From positions 40,625 through 104,624 of the forward strand of contig JBCCFW010000005.1 in the NCBI GenBank assembly GCA_039029535.1: a DNA stretch of 64,000 nt, given 5' to 3'. The stretch comes from JBCCFW01 sp039029535. GTDB taxonomy: Bacteria > Acidobacteriota > JBCCFW01. Positions 50,476 through 61,193 of this stretch are shown one piece after another. How positions within the stretch are numbered: the first letter of the stretch is position 1; every line of letters begins with the position of its first letter. The position numbers and the translations under genes were made by a program. The notes below the pieces were generated by a model, which was given only the letters and a program-made list of their open reading frames with translations, did not search any database and was not told where the DNA came from.

Positions 50476-52299
50476 ATGTCCTCACAACCCGTCATGCTCG
50501 AGCCGAGTCAAGACGCGGTGCTTCGGTGGCGTGGCCAGGTGCTGCGCGACGCGAGGGAGCGCGCAGGACTGACCCAGCGAGAGCTCGCTCGTGTCATGAG
50601 CGTCTCGCGTGCGACCGTCGCCGAGGCGGAGCTCGGCGCCGACCTCCGACACTCGACCCTGCAGCGCTACCTCGACACGCTCGTGTCGCTGTCGCCGCGC
50701 CGCCTCCTCCTTCCGAGCGAGAGCGAGCCCCCCACGACATCGGCGCCGGTCTGGGGCTGTTGGCGTGAGGTCGCCGGCTTCGTGGTCTCGCGGGTCCGGC
50801 GGCGGCTGGGCAGCGGGGACGAGCCGGACCTCGAGGTCGAGGGCATCCGGAGCTTCGGTGGCGACCTGGCCGACCCCACGCACCGTCGGTCGGTCATGCA
50901 GGCGGTGTTCCGTGGCGACCGTGCGGTCCTCGCGTCGCGCTGCCGCGCCGACGAGGACCAGCCGGGCACCAAGCTCGAGTTCGACGACGCGACCGGTCGT
51001 CACGAGCTGGTCCTGCCGTCCGACTGGCAGGATGGGCTCAGCTACCGCAAGTGGTCGCCGGACCCGGTCGTGCCCGACGAGGGCACCCTCGCCTTCACCC
51101 CGGGCTACCCGGTCGAGCTCCTCGAGCTCCGAGTGCAGCTCGGCGAGCGCATCGACGAGGCCGAGGCGCGCTACCGGGCCTGGCCCGGCGGACCGGCCCT
51201 CCGCGAGCAAGACCTCGCCGACTTCCTCCGGCCCGGCGGCACGGAGGTGCGTCGCAACGGTGGTGAGCTCGAGATCGACCTGTCCTACCCTCAGCTCTTC
51301 GTGACCCACGAGATCGCATGGAAGCCCGAGGACGAGGAGTCGGAATTCCAATCTGAGGGACTGCGAGCGGTGGAGCTCCACTCGGTCGGCGAGGAGACGG
51401 AGAGTGAACCGGAGGAGCCCTCTGGCCTGGCCGGCGTCATCCGCCGCGCCCGCGTCCACGTGGGACTGTCACAGCGCGGGCTGGCTGGTCGGCTGGGCGT
51501 GTCGCCCACGACGGTGCACAACACCGAGCTCGGCAAGGACCCTCGCTCGTCGACCCTGCAGCTCTACCTGCGTGAGCTGCAGCACCTGAGCCCGGAGGAG
51601 CTGTTCTCCGGCTCCGAGCCCGAGCGCTCGGCGACGCATCGCGAGCTCTGGGAGCATTATCGTCAGTTGTATGGAATGGAGGCGGAGGAAGAGAGCAAGG
51701 AGCTCATCCTCGCGGAGGATGGATGGGCGGAGGCGCTCTACACGACGCGTCGCCTGCGCAGCCTGGTCGACCGGCGTCAGGGCCTGCAGATCAGCTATGC
51801 CTCGGCGCCGCTGGATGCCTCGGCACCTCCGGACGAGATCGAGCAGGAAGGTCCCGAGGAGGAGTGGGACGACGAGTTCCGCACGCGTTTCTTGCGGCGG
51901 CCGGATGGCCAGGCCATCCACCAGCTTTCCTTTTCGAACGAGGCGACGCGACGCGGCGTCAGCTACACCCGTCGGGTGTCGCAGGCATCGCGCTTCGCCA
52001 TGAAGGCCCGGGACGTCCCGGAAGGTCGCAACGCGACGGAGGGTCAGAGCTTTGCGGCAGCGTTCCCGGTGCGACGTCTCGTCGTCGCGGCGAGCTTTCC
52101 GAAGACCTATTGGCCACGGAAGATCACCGCGCGGGTCACTCCGACGTTCCCGGTCGGACCCGAGCACGACGAGGAGCTCGCACGGATGCACGGCCAGCGC
52201 CTGCAACTCCGTCGATACCGACGACAGCGGCGGATCGTTCTTTCCGTGGAGGAGCCGCTGATCGGCGTGCAGTACGCGCTGACTTGGAGCCTGCCTTGA
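50476..52299 (+). CDS. Internally duplicated XRE-HTH/sensor protein
   Basis: 607 residues from the ATG at 50476, 5 bases after GGAGG; a GTG at 50464 would include that site. It consists of two similar halves. Each starts with an XRE helix-turn-helix (about 23-78, 'RDARERAGLTQRELARVMSVSRATVAEAELG', and 319-377, 'RRARVHVGLSQRGLAGRLGVSPTTVHNTELG'), both running into 'ST-LQ-YL--L--LSP--L', then a beta-type domain ending 'YPQLFVTHEIAWKP' in the first half and 'EPLIGVQYALTWSLP' in the second. The sensor domain family was not recognised. One chain could bind two half-sites. No membrane segment. Confidence 0.82.
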   Translation: MSSQPVMLEPSQDAVLRWRGQVLRDARERAGLTQRELARVMSVSRATVAEAELGADLRHSTLQRYLDTLVSLSPRRLLLPSESEPPTTSAPVWGCWREVAGFVVSRVRRRLGSGDEPDLEVEGIRSFGGDLADPTHRRSVMQAVFRGDRAVLASRCRADEDQPGTKLEFDDATGRHELVLPSDWQDGLSYRKWSPDPVVPDEGTLAFTPGYPVELLELRVQLGERIDEAEARYRAWPGGPALREQDLADFLRPGGTEVRRNGGELEIDLSYPQLFVTHEIAWKPEDEESEFQSEGLRAVELHSVGEETESEPEEPSGLAGVIRRARVHVGLSQRGLAGRLGVSPTTVHNTELGKDPRSSTLQLYLRELQHLSPEELFSGSEPERSATHRELWEHYRQLYGMEAEEESKELILAEDGWAEALYTTRRLRSLVDRRQGLQISYASAPLDASAPPDEIEQEGPEEEWDDEFRTRFLRRPDGQAIHQLSFSNEATRRGVSYTRRVSQASRFAMKARDVPEGRNATEGQSFAAAFPVRRLVVAASFPKTYWPRKITARVTPTFPVGPEHDEELARMHGQRLQLRRYRRQRRIVLSVEEPLIGVQYALTWSLP

Positions 52300-52669
52300 G
52301 TGAGGGAGTGCGAGGGACCTGAGGCGGTGGTCAGGGAGGGAGCTCCCGTGACGTGGCTGGATGATGGAGGGCCCCGGAAGGGGATGGAGGCCCGGCCGGT
52401 CACGGGAGCAGGTGACGCTGGAGGACGCTCCCGGGACTGCCGCGGCAGAGCGCCCTCTCGTGTCATCATCGGCGCTGGCCCGGACGATTCATGAGTCTTC
52501 GTCGCGAGTGGCCGGAGGCGCTAGCCGAGACGGGCGACCGTCGCGCGGAGGACCGGCGGCGCACTTCGACCGTGCGTTGAGGACCGAGGGGCGAGTACGC
52601 CCTTCGCAGGCAGCGGATCTGGTCACGCAGCAGGAGACCCATGAATCGTCCGGGCTAGGAGGACACGTC
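52300..52669. other. Intergenic region, no gene seen
   Basis: 370 bases between the double-XRE gene and the next gene. It contains short purine-rich repeats (GAGGGA-type) and a GGGAGCTCCC palindrome near 52337-52346. No convincing promoter or small gene was found. Confidence 0.35.
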
Positions 52670-53323
52670 ATGGACGCCGCTTTCGTCGAGGCCCTGAAGC
52701 TCGAGTCGCCGCTGCTCAGCCCACCCGTTCGTTCGCTCGCCGTGGGAGCCGCCTCCGATGGCTCACCGGTGGCCACCGAGCGGGCGCTCCTGCGTCACCT
52801 GGCGGCCTTCGCGGTCCTCATCGTCGCCGGCTTGCTGGCCTGGCAGCTCGAGCCGACCGGCAGCATCGGCCGCACCATCGGTGCCGTCGTCTCGTCGTCG
52901 GTCGGGATCGTGCTCGCGATCCGACTGCGGCCAAGCCGGATCCGGCTGAGCCTCGATCGCGACGAGCTGGTGCTCCGTCAATGGTGGTTCTTCGTGCTTC
53001 CCGGTGAGAGGCGCCGGTATTCGCTGCGTGGTCGCAACTTGAGCGCGGGCACTTACGTCTTCGAGGACACCGACCTCGTCGAGGTGGACGTCGACCCCGA
53101 CGGGCTGGAAGGGATCGATCGCTTCGCCTTGCTCCTGTTTCCCTTCGCCAAGTTCTTCTTGCTCCTCCAGCGTCGTGACACGGAGGTGTTCGAATCGAAG
53201 ATCGACCGCCGTGTCGTCGCGCTCCTTCTCCATGACGAAGCGTCCGGTCGAGCCGCCCCCCTCGTGAGGCTCTGGCACGAGGATGCAGCACGGCCCTTCA
53301 TCGAGCAGGCCCAGGGCCGCTGA
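52670..53323 (+). CDS. Two-span membrane protein of unknown function
   Basis: 217 residues from the ATG at 52670 (GGAGGACACGTC upstream). Two membrane segments (about 43-60 and 65-83) are followed by a soluble part with 'RIRLSLDRDELVLRQWWFFVLPGERRRYSLRG', a hydrophobic patch near 158-170 ('FALLLFPFAKFFLLLQ') and a charged end. The layout resembles small membrane proteins with a PH-like domain (DUF304-like), but the match is weak. No operon partner. Confidence 0.65.
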   Translation: MDAAFVEALKLESPLLSPPVRSLAVGAASDGSPVATERALLRHLAAFAVLIVAGLLAWQLEPTGSIGRTIGAVVSSSVGIVLAIRLRPSRIRLSLDRDELVLRQWWFFVLPGERRRYSLRGRNLSAGTYVFEDTDLVEVDVDPDGLEGIDRFALLLFPFAKFFLLLQRRDTEVFESKIDRRVVALLLHDEASGRAAPLVRLWHEDAARPFIEQAQGR

Positions 53324-53464
53324 GACCGGAGATTCCGGGGCGTTCGCACCCGTTCTGACACGCACCGACCCGGCTCTTCCGACGATTCCCGACGCCGGAT
53401 CAGGGTTCCGTCGACAGGCCGCCGACCCTGAGATAGCCTCCCGCTTTCCCCACGAGGTCTAGCG

Positions 53465-55092
<1,628 letters not shown>

Positions 55093-55096
<4 letters not shown>

Positions 55097-55437
55097 GCAA
55101 GAAGCGTCCGGAAGTGACCGTCGACGACCGACTCGAGGTCCGCGAGAGCTCCATCCACGGGAAGGGTCTCTTCGCGAAGGAGAAGATCGAGAAGGGCTGC
55201 TTCCTCGGTGAGTACGAGGGAGAGCGGGTCAAGAAGGACGGCATGCACGTCCTCTGGGTGGAGGACGAGAAGAAGGGCTGGGTCGGCATTCGCGGCCGCA
55301 ACAAGCTCCGCTTCCTCAACCACTCCAGGAAGCCCAACGCCGAGCTCGACGGCCCCGAGGTCTACGCCCTCCGCAAGATCAAGCGGGACGAAGAGCTCAC
55401 CATCCACTACGGCGACGAGTGGGAGAACGACGACTGA
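55093..55437 (+). CDS. SET-domain protein
   Basis: 114 residues from a GTG overlapping the dehydrogenase stop (GTGA). The protein is almost only a minimal SET domain: 'VRESSIHGKGLFAKEKIEKGCFLGEYEGERV', 'FLNHSRKPNAEL' (NHS-x-x-PN pseudoknot motif) and 'DEELTIHYGDEW'. SET domains are S-adenosylmethionine-dependent lysine methyltransferases. The small size and lack of post-SET cysteines are usual for bacterial forms. Substrate unknown; coupling to the dehydrogenase may be incidental. Confidence 0.9.
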
Positions 55438-55578
55438 TCGTCGTCTGACCCTGCGAGAGCCTGGGACGAGGCGTGTCGTCTTCCAAACGGCGGCCTCGCC
55501 CGTGCAAGAATCCATCGCTACCTTGAGCATCGCTCCCTCGAGACGCCCGAACGGCTCGAGGGAGACGGGAGGAACGCG

Positions 55579-56619
55579 ATGGAGTTCTTGCTCGGATACC
55601 TGGCTCCCCTGAGCTGGCGACGGGGGGTCGTGAGACGCCTCGCGGCTCTCCATGAGGCCGGAGGCCAGCTCGACGCGAGCGTGGAGCCACCGGGCTCCCT
55701 TCCCTGGCCATGGTCGCGATACCAGGCCATGGAAGAGGACATCCGCTCCTCCCTGGCCGATGGCGCCAGTCTCGAGCAGGCCTTCGGCCGCTGGTCGAAC
55801 CTGATCCCCGACTGGGAGCTGGGTCTCGCCCGCGCCGCCGATCGCAGCGACGATCCCGGCCCCCTGCTCGACACCTGGTCGACCCTCCTCGAGCAGTGTC
55901 GCCGCACGCGTCAGCTCGCGGTCAGCACGCTGATCTACCCGCTCGCCGTCGGGCTCATCAGCCTGCTCGTCACGCTGATCTTCCTGACCCGCATCCTGCC
56001 CACCTTCGCGTCGCTGGCCGCCTCGGCGAACACGACCCTCCCGGCCGTCACGCGTGTCGTGGGCACGGTGACCGGTGCCGTCAACGGAGGCTGGGCGTTG
56101 ATCCTCCTCGCCGTGCTGAGCAGCTTCGTCCTGCTCTACCACCGGCGTGAGCTGAGGGAGGCCCTCTTCGATCGCCTCCCTCTCCTCGGCCCGCTCCGCC
56201 GCTGCCATCACCAGGTCGTCTTGAACGAGGTCGTGGCTTCCACGATCGACTCCGACGCGGAGCTCGCGTCCGGTCTCCGACTGGCGGCGCGAGCCCAGCC
56301 CGACTCGCGTCGGCGGCGTCGACTGGAAGCTTGGGCCACGCAGGTCGAAGACGGCGGTCTCGACTGCATCGAGGCCGAGGGCCGCGAGCACGCTCTCCTC
56401 CGTCGGCTTCGATCCTCTCTCCGCAGCGACGACCCGCCCGCGGCCCTGCGCCGAGACGCCGCCCGCTCCGTCAGTCGCCACGAGCATCAGCGACGCGCCA
56501 CGGTCGCCTGGCTCGAGCCCGCGCTCATCGTCGTCTTGATGCTGCTCATCGCACCGATCGTCTTTGGCATGGCGCTGCCCGTCGTGGACAACGCCTCCTT
56601 GCTCCCGAGGCCCTGGTGA
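55579..56619 (+). CDS. GspF/PilC-like inner-membrane platform protein, first of three
   Basis: 346 residues. It has the GspF layout: a soluble helical domain ('DIRSSLADGASLEQAFGRW', 'AADRSDDPGPLLDTWSTLLEQ'), a central membrane pair (about 115-140 and 172-192, 'IYPLAVGLISLLVTLIFLTRILP'), a second soluble domain, and a C-terminal membrane segment (about 314-334). In known systems this protein ties the assembly ATPase to pseudopilus growth. It begins the operon; the next gene overlaps its stop (GTGA). The second domain is more divergent than usual. Confidence 0.85.
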   Translation: MEFLLGYLAPLSWRRGVVRRLAALHEAGGQLDASVEPPGSLPWPWSRYQAMEEDIRSSLADGASLEQAFGRWSNLIPDWELGLARAADRSDDPGPLLDTWSTLLEQCRRTRQLAVSTLIYPLAVGLISLLVTLIFLTRILPTFASLAASANTTLPAVTRVVGTVTGAVNGGWALILLAVLSSFVLLYHRRELREALFDRLPLLGPLRRCHHQVVLNEVVASTIDSDAELASGLRLAARAQPDSRRRRRLEAWATQVEDGGLDCIEAEGREHALLRRLRSSLRSDDPPAALRRDAARSVSRHEHQRRATVAWLEPALIVVLMLLIAPIVFGMALPVVDNASLLPRPW

Positions 56620-57635
56620 AGCGCCATCGGCTCGACCGTCATGAAGCGCGCTGCCTGCTGCGGCTCCTCCTCCTCGCCGAGCTCGACGAGCTGGGCGGAG
56701 CCACGCTGACCACGGCCGCTGACGCGTGGTCGGGTCGTCTCGCGGCCGCGGCCCGTGCAGCGTTCGTGGCGCTACAGGAAGGCTGTCTTCTCGCCGACGC
56801 GCTGACACCGCACCTCTCAGCGAACGTGATCGCGGTGCTTCGCGCGGGTGAGCGGTCCGGCGATCGACGGCGAGGGCTCGAGGCTGCGGTGGAGCTGCTC
56901 GACGAGTCCACGCGCTCACGTGAGCTGCTGCTGGCGCCGTCACTGCGTCCCTTGCTCACGACCGGCTTGGCCTGCGTGAGCGCCGGCATCCTCATGGTGA
57001 CGGCGGTGCCGATCTTCGCCGAGCTTCAGGTCGAGATGGCGCGGCTCGGTGGTCGCATCGAGGTCGACACCTGGCTCGCTCGACTCGCCGCGCATCCGCA
57101 GCTCGCGATGACGGCGGTGATCGTCGCCGCGTTGCCGAGCCTGCTCCCGCTGCTGGCGAGCCTGAGCTCGAGCACCCGCTGGGGATCTCGGTTCCTCCTT
57201 CGCCTGCCCCTGGTCGGCGACCTGCTCCGCGCTCGGGCGGCTGCGGCGAGCGGCGCGAGCCTGAGCAACTTGCTGCGAGCCGGAGTGCCCTTGCCCGACT
57301 CATGCGACCTGTCGGCCGAAGCCGTCGACTGCCCGAGCTTGCGAGCGAGCTGGCGTCGGGTGGCGAGCGACGTCGCGGCGGGCGAGCCGTTGGGTCCGTC
57401 GCTTCAGGCCATCGGTCTTCCTGGCTGGCTGTTCGCCGACCACCGCGTCGCGGACGACGACGGCGTCGGCGCCGCCGAGGAGATGACGCAGCTCGGCCGT
57501 GAGCGTGCCACGGAGCTGTCGCGCAAGCTCGGTCGCTTCCTCGCCGTCGCCTCGTGGACCCACGCGAGCGTGTTGGTCTTCGGCCTGACCCAGCTCGTCC
57601 TCGTCTCCTTGCTGCAGTCGTGGAGCCTGTCATGA
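56616..57635 (+). CDS. GspF/PilC-like protein, second of three
   Basis: 339 residues from a GTG overlapping the preceding stop (GTGA). 'ALQEGCLLADALTPHL', 'VLRAGERSGDRRRGLEAAVELLDES' and 'LVGDLLRARAAAASGASLSNLLRAGVPLPDSCDL' are the repeated GspF domain motifs, with membrane segments at about 110-130, 155-180 and 313-333. It is clearly a paralogue of its two neighbours but not a recent copy. The stop overlaps the next start (ATGA). Confidence 0.85.
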   Translation: MKRHRLDRHEARCLLRLLLLAELDELGGATLTTAADAWSGRLAAAARAAFVALQEGCLLADALTPHLSANVIAVLRAGERSGDRRRGLEAAVELLDESTRSRELLLAPSLRPLLTTGLACVSAGILMVTAVPIFAELQVEMARLGGRIEVDTWLARLAAHPQLAMTAVIVAALPSLLPLLASLSSSTRWGSRFLLRLPLVGDLLRARAAAASGASLSNLLRAGVPLPDSCDLSAEAVDCPSLRASWRRVASDVAAGEPLGPSLQAIGLPGWLFADHRVADDDGVGAAEEMTQLGRERATELSRKLGRFLAVASWTHASVLVFGLTQLVLVSLLQSWSLS

Positions 57636-58645
57636 GACTCGATCGCACTCACTTCATCAGCGAGCTTCTCGGTGAGCTGGCCCGAGCGGCCGAGAGTCCC
57701 GATGGCTTGCTCGACGAGCTGGAGACCTCGGCCGAAGATCATCCCGAGCGGGCTCTGCGATCCGCGCTGTCCACCCTGGTCGCCAGCCTTCGCGAAGGAC
57801 AGCCCCTCTCGGAAGCCCTCCAGCCCTGGCACCACGAGCTCCGCCCCGAACGACTCGCGCTCATCGCCACCGCGGAGCGCTCGGGACGACTGGTCGAGAC
57901 GCTGAGCGCGCTGGAGCGTGATGCCCTGCGTCGGGAGCGAGAGCGCAACGAGCTCCTGGAGTCGTGGATCGGACCGCTCGCGTCGCTGGGCGTGGGCCTG
58001 ATCGTCCTCGCGCTGCTCGGCACTCACTACGCGCCGGTGCTTCGCTCGCTCGGTGGCTCCGACACGCCCACCTCGGTGCATCTCCTCGGCACCTTGGGAG
58101 CCCCTGCCCTCTTGCTCACCTTGCTCGTCGTGATCGTGCTGGCCTTCCTCGCCGTCCGGAGGTGGCTGGGTCGCTCCGACACCGCGGCTCACTGGCTCGA
58201 TCGACTGCCGCTCATCGGATCGTTGCGACGCACTCGCCTGGAGTCCCTGGCCGCCCGCGCTCTCTCGGAGAGCCTGCTCGCCGAGGCTCCCTTGCCCGAG
58301 GCGCTCGACCTGGCGGCCGGCGCCCTCCGAGGTCCGGCCCGGTCGAGCCTGCAAGCACTGGCCGCCGCGGCGCGTGACGGGGCGAGCATCACCGACCTCG
58401 CCCTCGCGTCGTCGAGCTTCTCACCGATCTTCCGCGCCACCCTCGCCGCCTGTGCCGAGAGCGGGCAGCTTCCCGAGGCGCTGGCGCGCCTGGCCGACTC
58501 CGCCGAGGCCGAAGCCGATCTCGTCGGCCTGCGGGTGAGCCGCACCCTCGGCGTGGTCGGCGCCACCACGGCCGGCCTGCTCGCCGGCAGCATCGCCCTG
58601 CTCGGTTGGGTCGCTCATTACTCCTCCGCCTCCCTCCACTACTGA
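57632..58645 (+). CDS. GspF/PilC-like protein, third of three
   Basis: 337 residues from the ATG at 57632, overlapping the preceding stop (ATGA). 'SLREGQPLSEALQPW', 'LIATAERSGRLVETLSALERDA' and 'LPLIGSLRRTRLESLAARALSESLLAEAPLPEALDLAAGAL' follow the GspF pattern most closely of the three; membrane segments at about 107-128, 150-175 and 305-328. Three adjacent platform proteins in one operon are unusual, since one is normal. They could form a hetero-oligomeric platform. Confidence 0.87.
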   Translation: MRLDRTHFISELLGELARAAESPDGLLDELETSAEDHPERALRSALSTLVASLREGQPLSEALQPWHHELRPERLALIATAERSGRLVETLSALERDALRRERERNELLESWIGPLASLGVGLIVLALLGTHYAPVLRSLGGSDTPTSVHLLGTLGAPALLLTLLVVIVLAFLAVRRWLGRSDTAAHWLDRLPLIGSLRRTRLESLAARALSESLLAEAPLPEALDLAAGALRGPARSSLQALAAAARDGASITDLALASSSFSPIFRATLAACAESGQLPEALARLADSAEAEADLVGLRVSRTLGVVGATTAGLLAGSIALLGWVAHYSSASLHY

Positions 58646-58664
58646 GCAAGAAAGAGTCACGACC

Positions 58665-59753
58665 ATGCGCTGGCCCTTCCTCACCCGTGACGACCACGAC
58701 GACGCCACCGACCATCCGACGAGTCGCTGGGTCGACGACCTGCTGCACCGCGCCCTCGCTGCCGGAGCCTCCGACGTGCACGTCGCTCCGACTCCTGGCG
58801 GGGGAGGCACCGTACGCTTCCGCGTGGACGGCTTCTTCCGCGATCAGGAGCGCCTGGAGCCCGAGCTCTTCCCACGCGTCATCGCCCGACTCAAGGTGCT
58901 CGCCGGTTGCGCCGTCTTTCGAACGGCCGAGCCCCAAGACGGCCGGCTCACCGTGGACGGTCACGACCTGCGTCTCTCGACGCTTCCCGTGGTCGGGGGC
59001 GAGAAGGCCGTGCTCCGCGTGCTCGGTGGTGCCGATCGTCCGCGCGAGCTGGACGACCTCGGCCTGCACGACGACGTCGCGACGCAGCTCCGTGAGCTCG
59101 CTCGCCTGCCCTCGGGCGTGATCTTCCTGACCGGTCCGTGCAGCACCGGCAAGACGACCACCCTTCACGCCCTGGCTCGCGCCATCCTGGCGGAGCGGGG
59201 TGAGTGGGCCAACGTCGTCTCGGTGGAAGATCCCGTCGAGCAGGTGGTCGAGGGCATGGCGCAGACGGAGGTCGATCCCCGTCGAGGTCTCGGCTTCCCG
59301 GAGGCGCTGGCCGCGATCCTCCGACAGGACCCGGAGGTCGTCCTCATCGGTGAGACCCGCGATCCCGAGACGGCCCGCATCGCCATCGAAGCCGGCTTCA
59401 CCGGTCACCTCGTGCTCAGCTCCCTGCACGTCGGCGATCCCGAAGAAGTCCCACGTCGACTGGAGCTGCTCGGCGTCCCGTCGTACCTCGTTCTCGATGG
59501 TCTCCGAGCGGTGGTCAACCAGCGCCTCGTGCGCCGCCCCTGTCCCGACTGCCGCGACGACGTCGACGCCTGTCGGAGCTGCGGCGGTCACGGTCATCGG
59601 GGTCGCCTGGCCCTCGCCGAGATCGTGCGTTTCGAGCGAGGCACACCGAGCTGGCTGACTCCTCGGCTCGATGAGCTGGCGCGGGCCGAGCTGGAGCGCG
59701 GTCGGACGACCGCCGCCGAGCTGCGGCGCGTCCTCGGCGTGGAGGCGGCATGA
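58665..59753 (+). CDS. GspE/PilB-like assembly ATPase lacking the N1 domain
   Basis: 362 residues. 'DDLLHRALAAGASDVHVAPTPGGGGTVRFRVDGFFRD' is the N2 domain; the usual N1 domain that docks on GspL is absent. Walker A 'GPCSTGKTT', Asp box 'SVEDPVE', Walker B 'VVLIGETRDPETARIAIEAGFTGHLVLSSLHVGD', then a compact zinc site CPDC-x6-CRSC, much shorter than the normal CM loop. Hexameric ATPase driving pseudopilus assembly. Starts 19 bases after the third GspF gene. Confidence 0.93.
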   Translation: MRWPFLTRDDHDDATDHPTSRWVDDLLHRALAAGASDVHVAPTPGGGGTVRFRVDGFFRDQERLEPELFPRVIARLKVLAGCAVFRTAEPQDGRLTVDGHDLRLSTLPVVGGEKAVLRVLGGADRPRELDDLGLHDDVATQLRELARLPSGVIFLTGPCSTGKTTTLHALARAILAERGEWANVVSVEDPVEQVVEGMAQTEVDPRRGLGFPEALAAILRQDPEVVLIGETRDPETARIAIEAGFTGHLVLSSLHVGDPEEVPRRLELLGVPSYLVLDGLRAVVNQRLVRRPCPDCRDDVDACRSCGGHGHRGRLALAEIVRFERGTPSWLTPRLDELARAELERGRTTAAELRRVLGVEAA

Positions 59754-60127
59754 GACGACGACATCACGCCGGCGTGGCCATGGCCGAAGCCCTGGCGACT
59801 CTCGTGCTCCTCGGGATCGCCATCACCTCCTCGGTCGGCATCCTGATCCAGTGGCATCATCACTCGCAGCACCTCGACCGCGTCGCCTGGGCCGAGCAGG
59901 CGCTGGCCAGCGAGATGGAGACCCAGCTCGCCCTCACCGGCATCGAGCGACGAGACCCTCGCTGGCGCACGAAGCTCACCGACGAGCTCCTGTTCGAGGC
60001 TCGTCGCGAGGTCGAGCTGGGTGAGTCACCGGTTCCCGGCGCGCAGCTCCTCACGGTGCGCTTGAGCTGGGGCGACGAGGCACACGAGCGTGTCGAGCGA
60101 CAGGTTCTCGTGGGAGGCAGCTCATGA
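59750..60127 (+). CDS. Pseudopilin, first of three
   Basis: 125 residues from an ATG overlapping the ATPase stop (ATGA). Type IV prepilin signal: short basic leader 'RRRHHAG' then 'VAMAEALATLVLLGIAITSS', with cleavage after Gly8 and Glu at +5 of the mature protein. The C-terminal part is small and variable, fitting a minor pseudopilin (GspI-like). Next gene overlaps by 4 bases. Confidence 0.8.
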   Translation: MRRRHHAGVAMAEALATLVLLGIAITSSVGILIQWHHHSQHLDRVAWAEQALASEMETQLALTGIERRDPRWRTKLTDELLFEARREVELGESPVPGAQLLTVRLSWGDEAHERVERQVLVGGSS

Positions 60128-60576
60128 GATGGCGACGAGCTCGGGGCTTCAGCCTCGTCGAGATGCTGGCGAGTCTCGCCCTCATCGGCCTGAGCTGCGC
60201 GGCGATCGGAGCGCTCTCGGCGACCACCTGGCGTGAGGCAGCGGCGGCGCGAGAAGCGACCGACCACTTCGAGTCCCAGTGGCTCGCGATGACCCGCCTG
60301 CGGGCCGACGTCCAACGGGCCAGCACCGTCGACCTGAGGCCACGGGTCCTGCACCTGACGACCCCCGAGGGGAAGGTCGACTGGGTGGTCTTCACCGACG
60401 TCATCGAGCGACGGAGCACCACCACCCGCCGCTTCGAGATCGACCGCACGCTGGTGTTCGAGCTCAAGGGGCGGCCCGGCCGACGTGTCGTCCGCTGGCA
60501 GCCGCTGGGCCACGCGGAGGGACCGAGCGGATCGGCCCGGGTCGGCTCACGCTTGGGGATCGGAGGCGCCTCGTGA
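60124..60576 (+). CDS. Pseudopilin, second of three
   Basis: 150 residues. Classical signal 'RRARGFSLVEMLASLALIGLS' with cleavage at G-F and Glu at +5. The globular part has 'LRADVQRASTVDLRPRVLHL', resembling GspJ-type minor pseudopilins. ATGA overlap upstream, GTGA overlap downstream, so the three pseudopilins are coupled. Confidence 0.85.
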   Translation: MRWRRARGFSLVEMLASLALIGLSCAAIGALSATTWREAAAAREATDHFESQWLAMTRLRADVQRASTVDLRPRVLHLTTPEGKVDWVVFTDVIERRSTTTRRFEIDRTLVFELKGRPGRRVVRWQPLGHAEGPSGSARVGSRLGIGGAS

Positions 60577-60902
60577 GACGACGTCAACAACGCGGGCTCT
60601 CGCTGGCCTGGGCCCTGCTCACGGTCCTCGCGGTGACCACGGCTCTCTCGATCGTGGCGGGGTCGCTCACGCGCCGCGCCCGCTTGATCCAGCACTTCCG
60701 CGTCACGGAGGTCCGCGCCGACCTCGTCCAGTCCGGACGCACCTTGGCCGAGCTGCGCACGCGACGCGACTCCGGCTGGACTGGACCCGAGCGTCTCGAG
60801 CTCGACACGGGCGCCGTGACCGTCCAGCGATCCTCCGCCGGCGTGCAGCTCGTGCTGGAGCTCCCCTTCCGCGACGACGAGCAGGTCATCCTGGCCGAGT
60901 GA
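60573..60902 (+). CDS. Pseudopilin-like protein, third of three, lacking Glu5
   Basis: 109 residues from a GTG overlapping the previous stop. Leader 'RRRQQRG' then 'LSLAWALLTVLAVTTALSI'; a prepilin-peptidase site is present but the Glu at +5 is replaced by Trp. Loss of Glu5 is known for the tip pseudopilin GspK, but GspK is far larger. It may be the tip subunit of a small pseudopilus. Last gene of the operon. Confidence 0.7.
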   Translation: MRRRQQRGLSLAWALLTVLAVTTALSIVAGSLTRRARLIQHFRVTEVRADLVQSGRTLAELRTRRDSGWTGPERLELDTGAVTVQRSSAGVQLVLELPFRDDEQVILAE

Positions 60903-61193
60903 CCGGTTCGCATGCCGTGACGCCTTTCGCCGCTCCCGGTTCGTGAACCGCCGACGCACGATCATCCGAGTCGTCATGGAATCACTCGTCCAGGTCCGGA
61001 CTGGTGTCCAGGGACGTGACGGCCCTGAGTTGATTGCGCGAGAAGTTCGGAACGGTGCGTTTCAATTGATGACTGCGGGCTGCCTCTCGTCATAGGTTCT
61101 TCGCGCTTCGGCGTCGGCAGGTCTCAGGGAACCGATGAACGGACCTGACCCTGTCTCAGCCACGACGCCTGACTTCTCCACGAAGGACCCGGC

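Noticed and set aside
60937..60950. CGGTTC-GT-GAACCG inverted repeat after the pseudopilin operon as a terminator
   Set aside because: Short stem and no T-run. It could equally be a regulator site, so it was not called.
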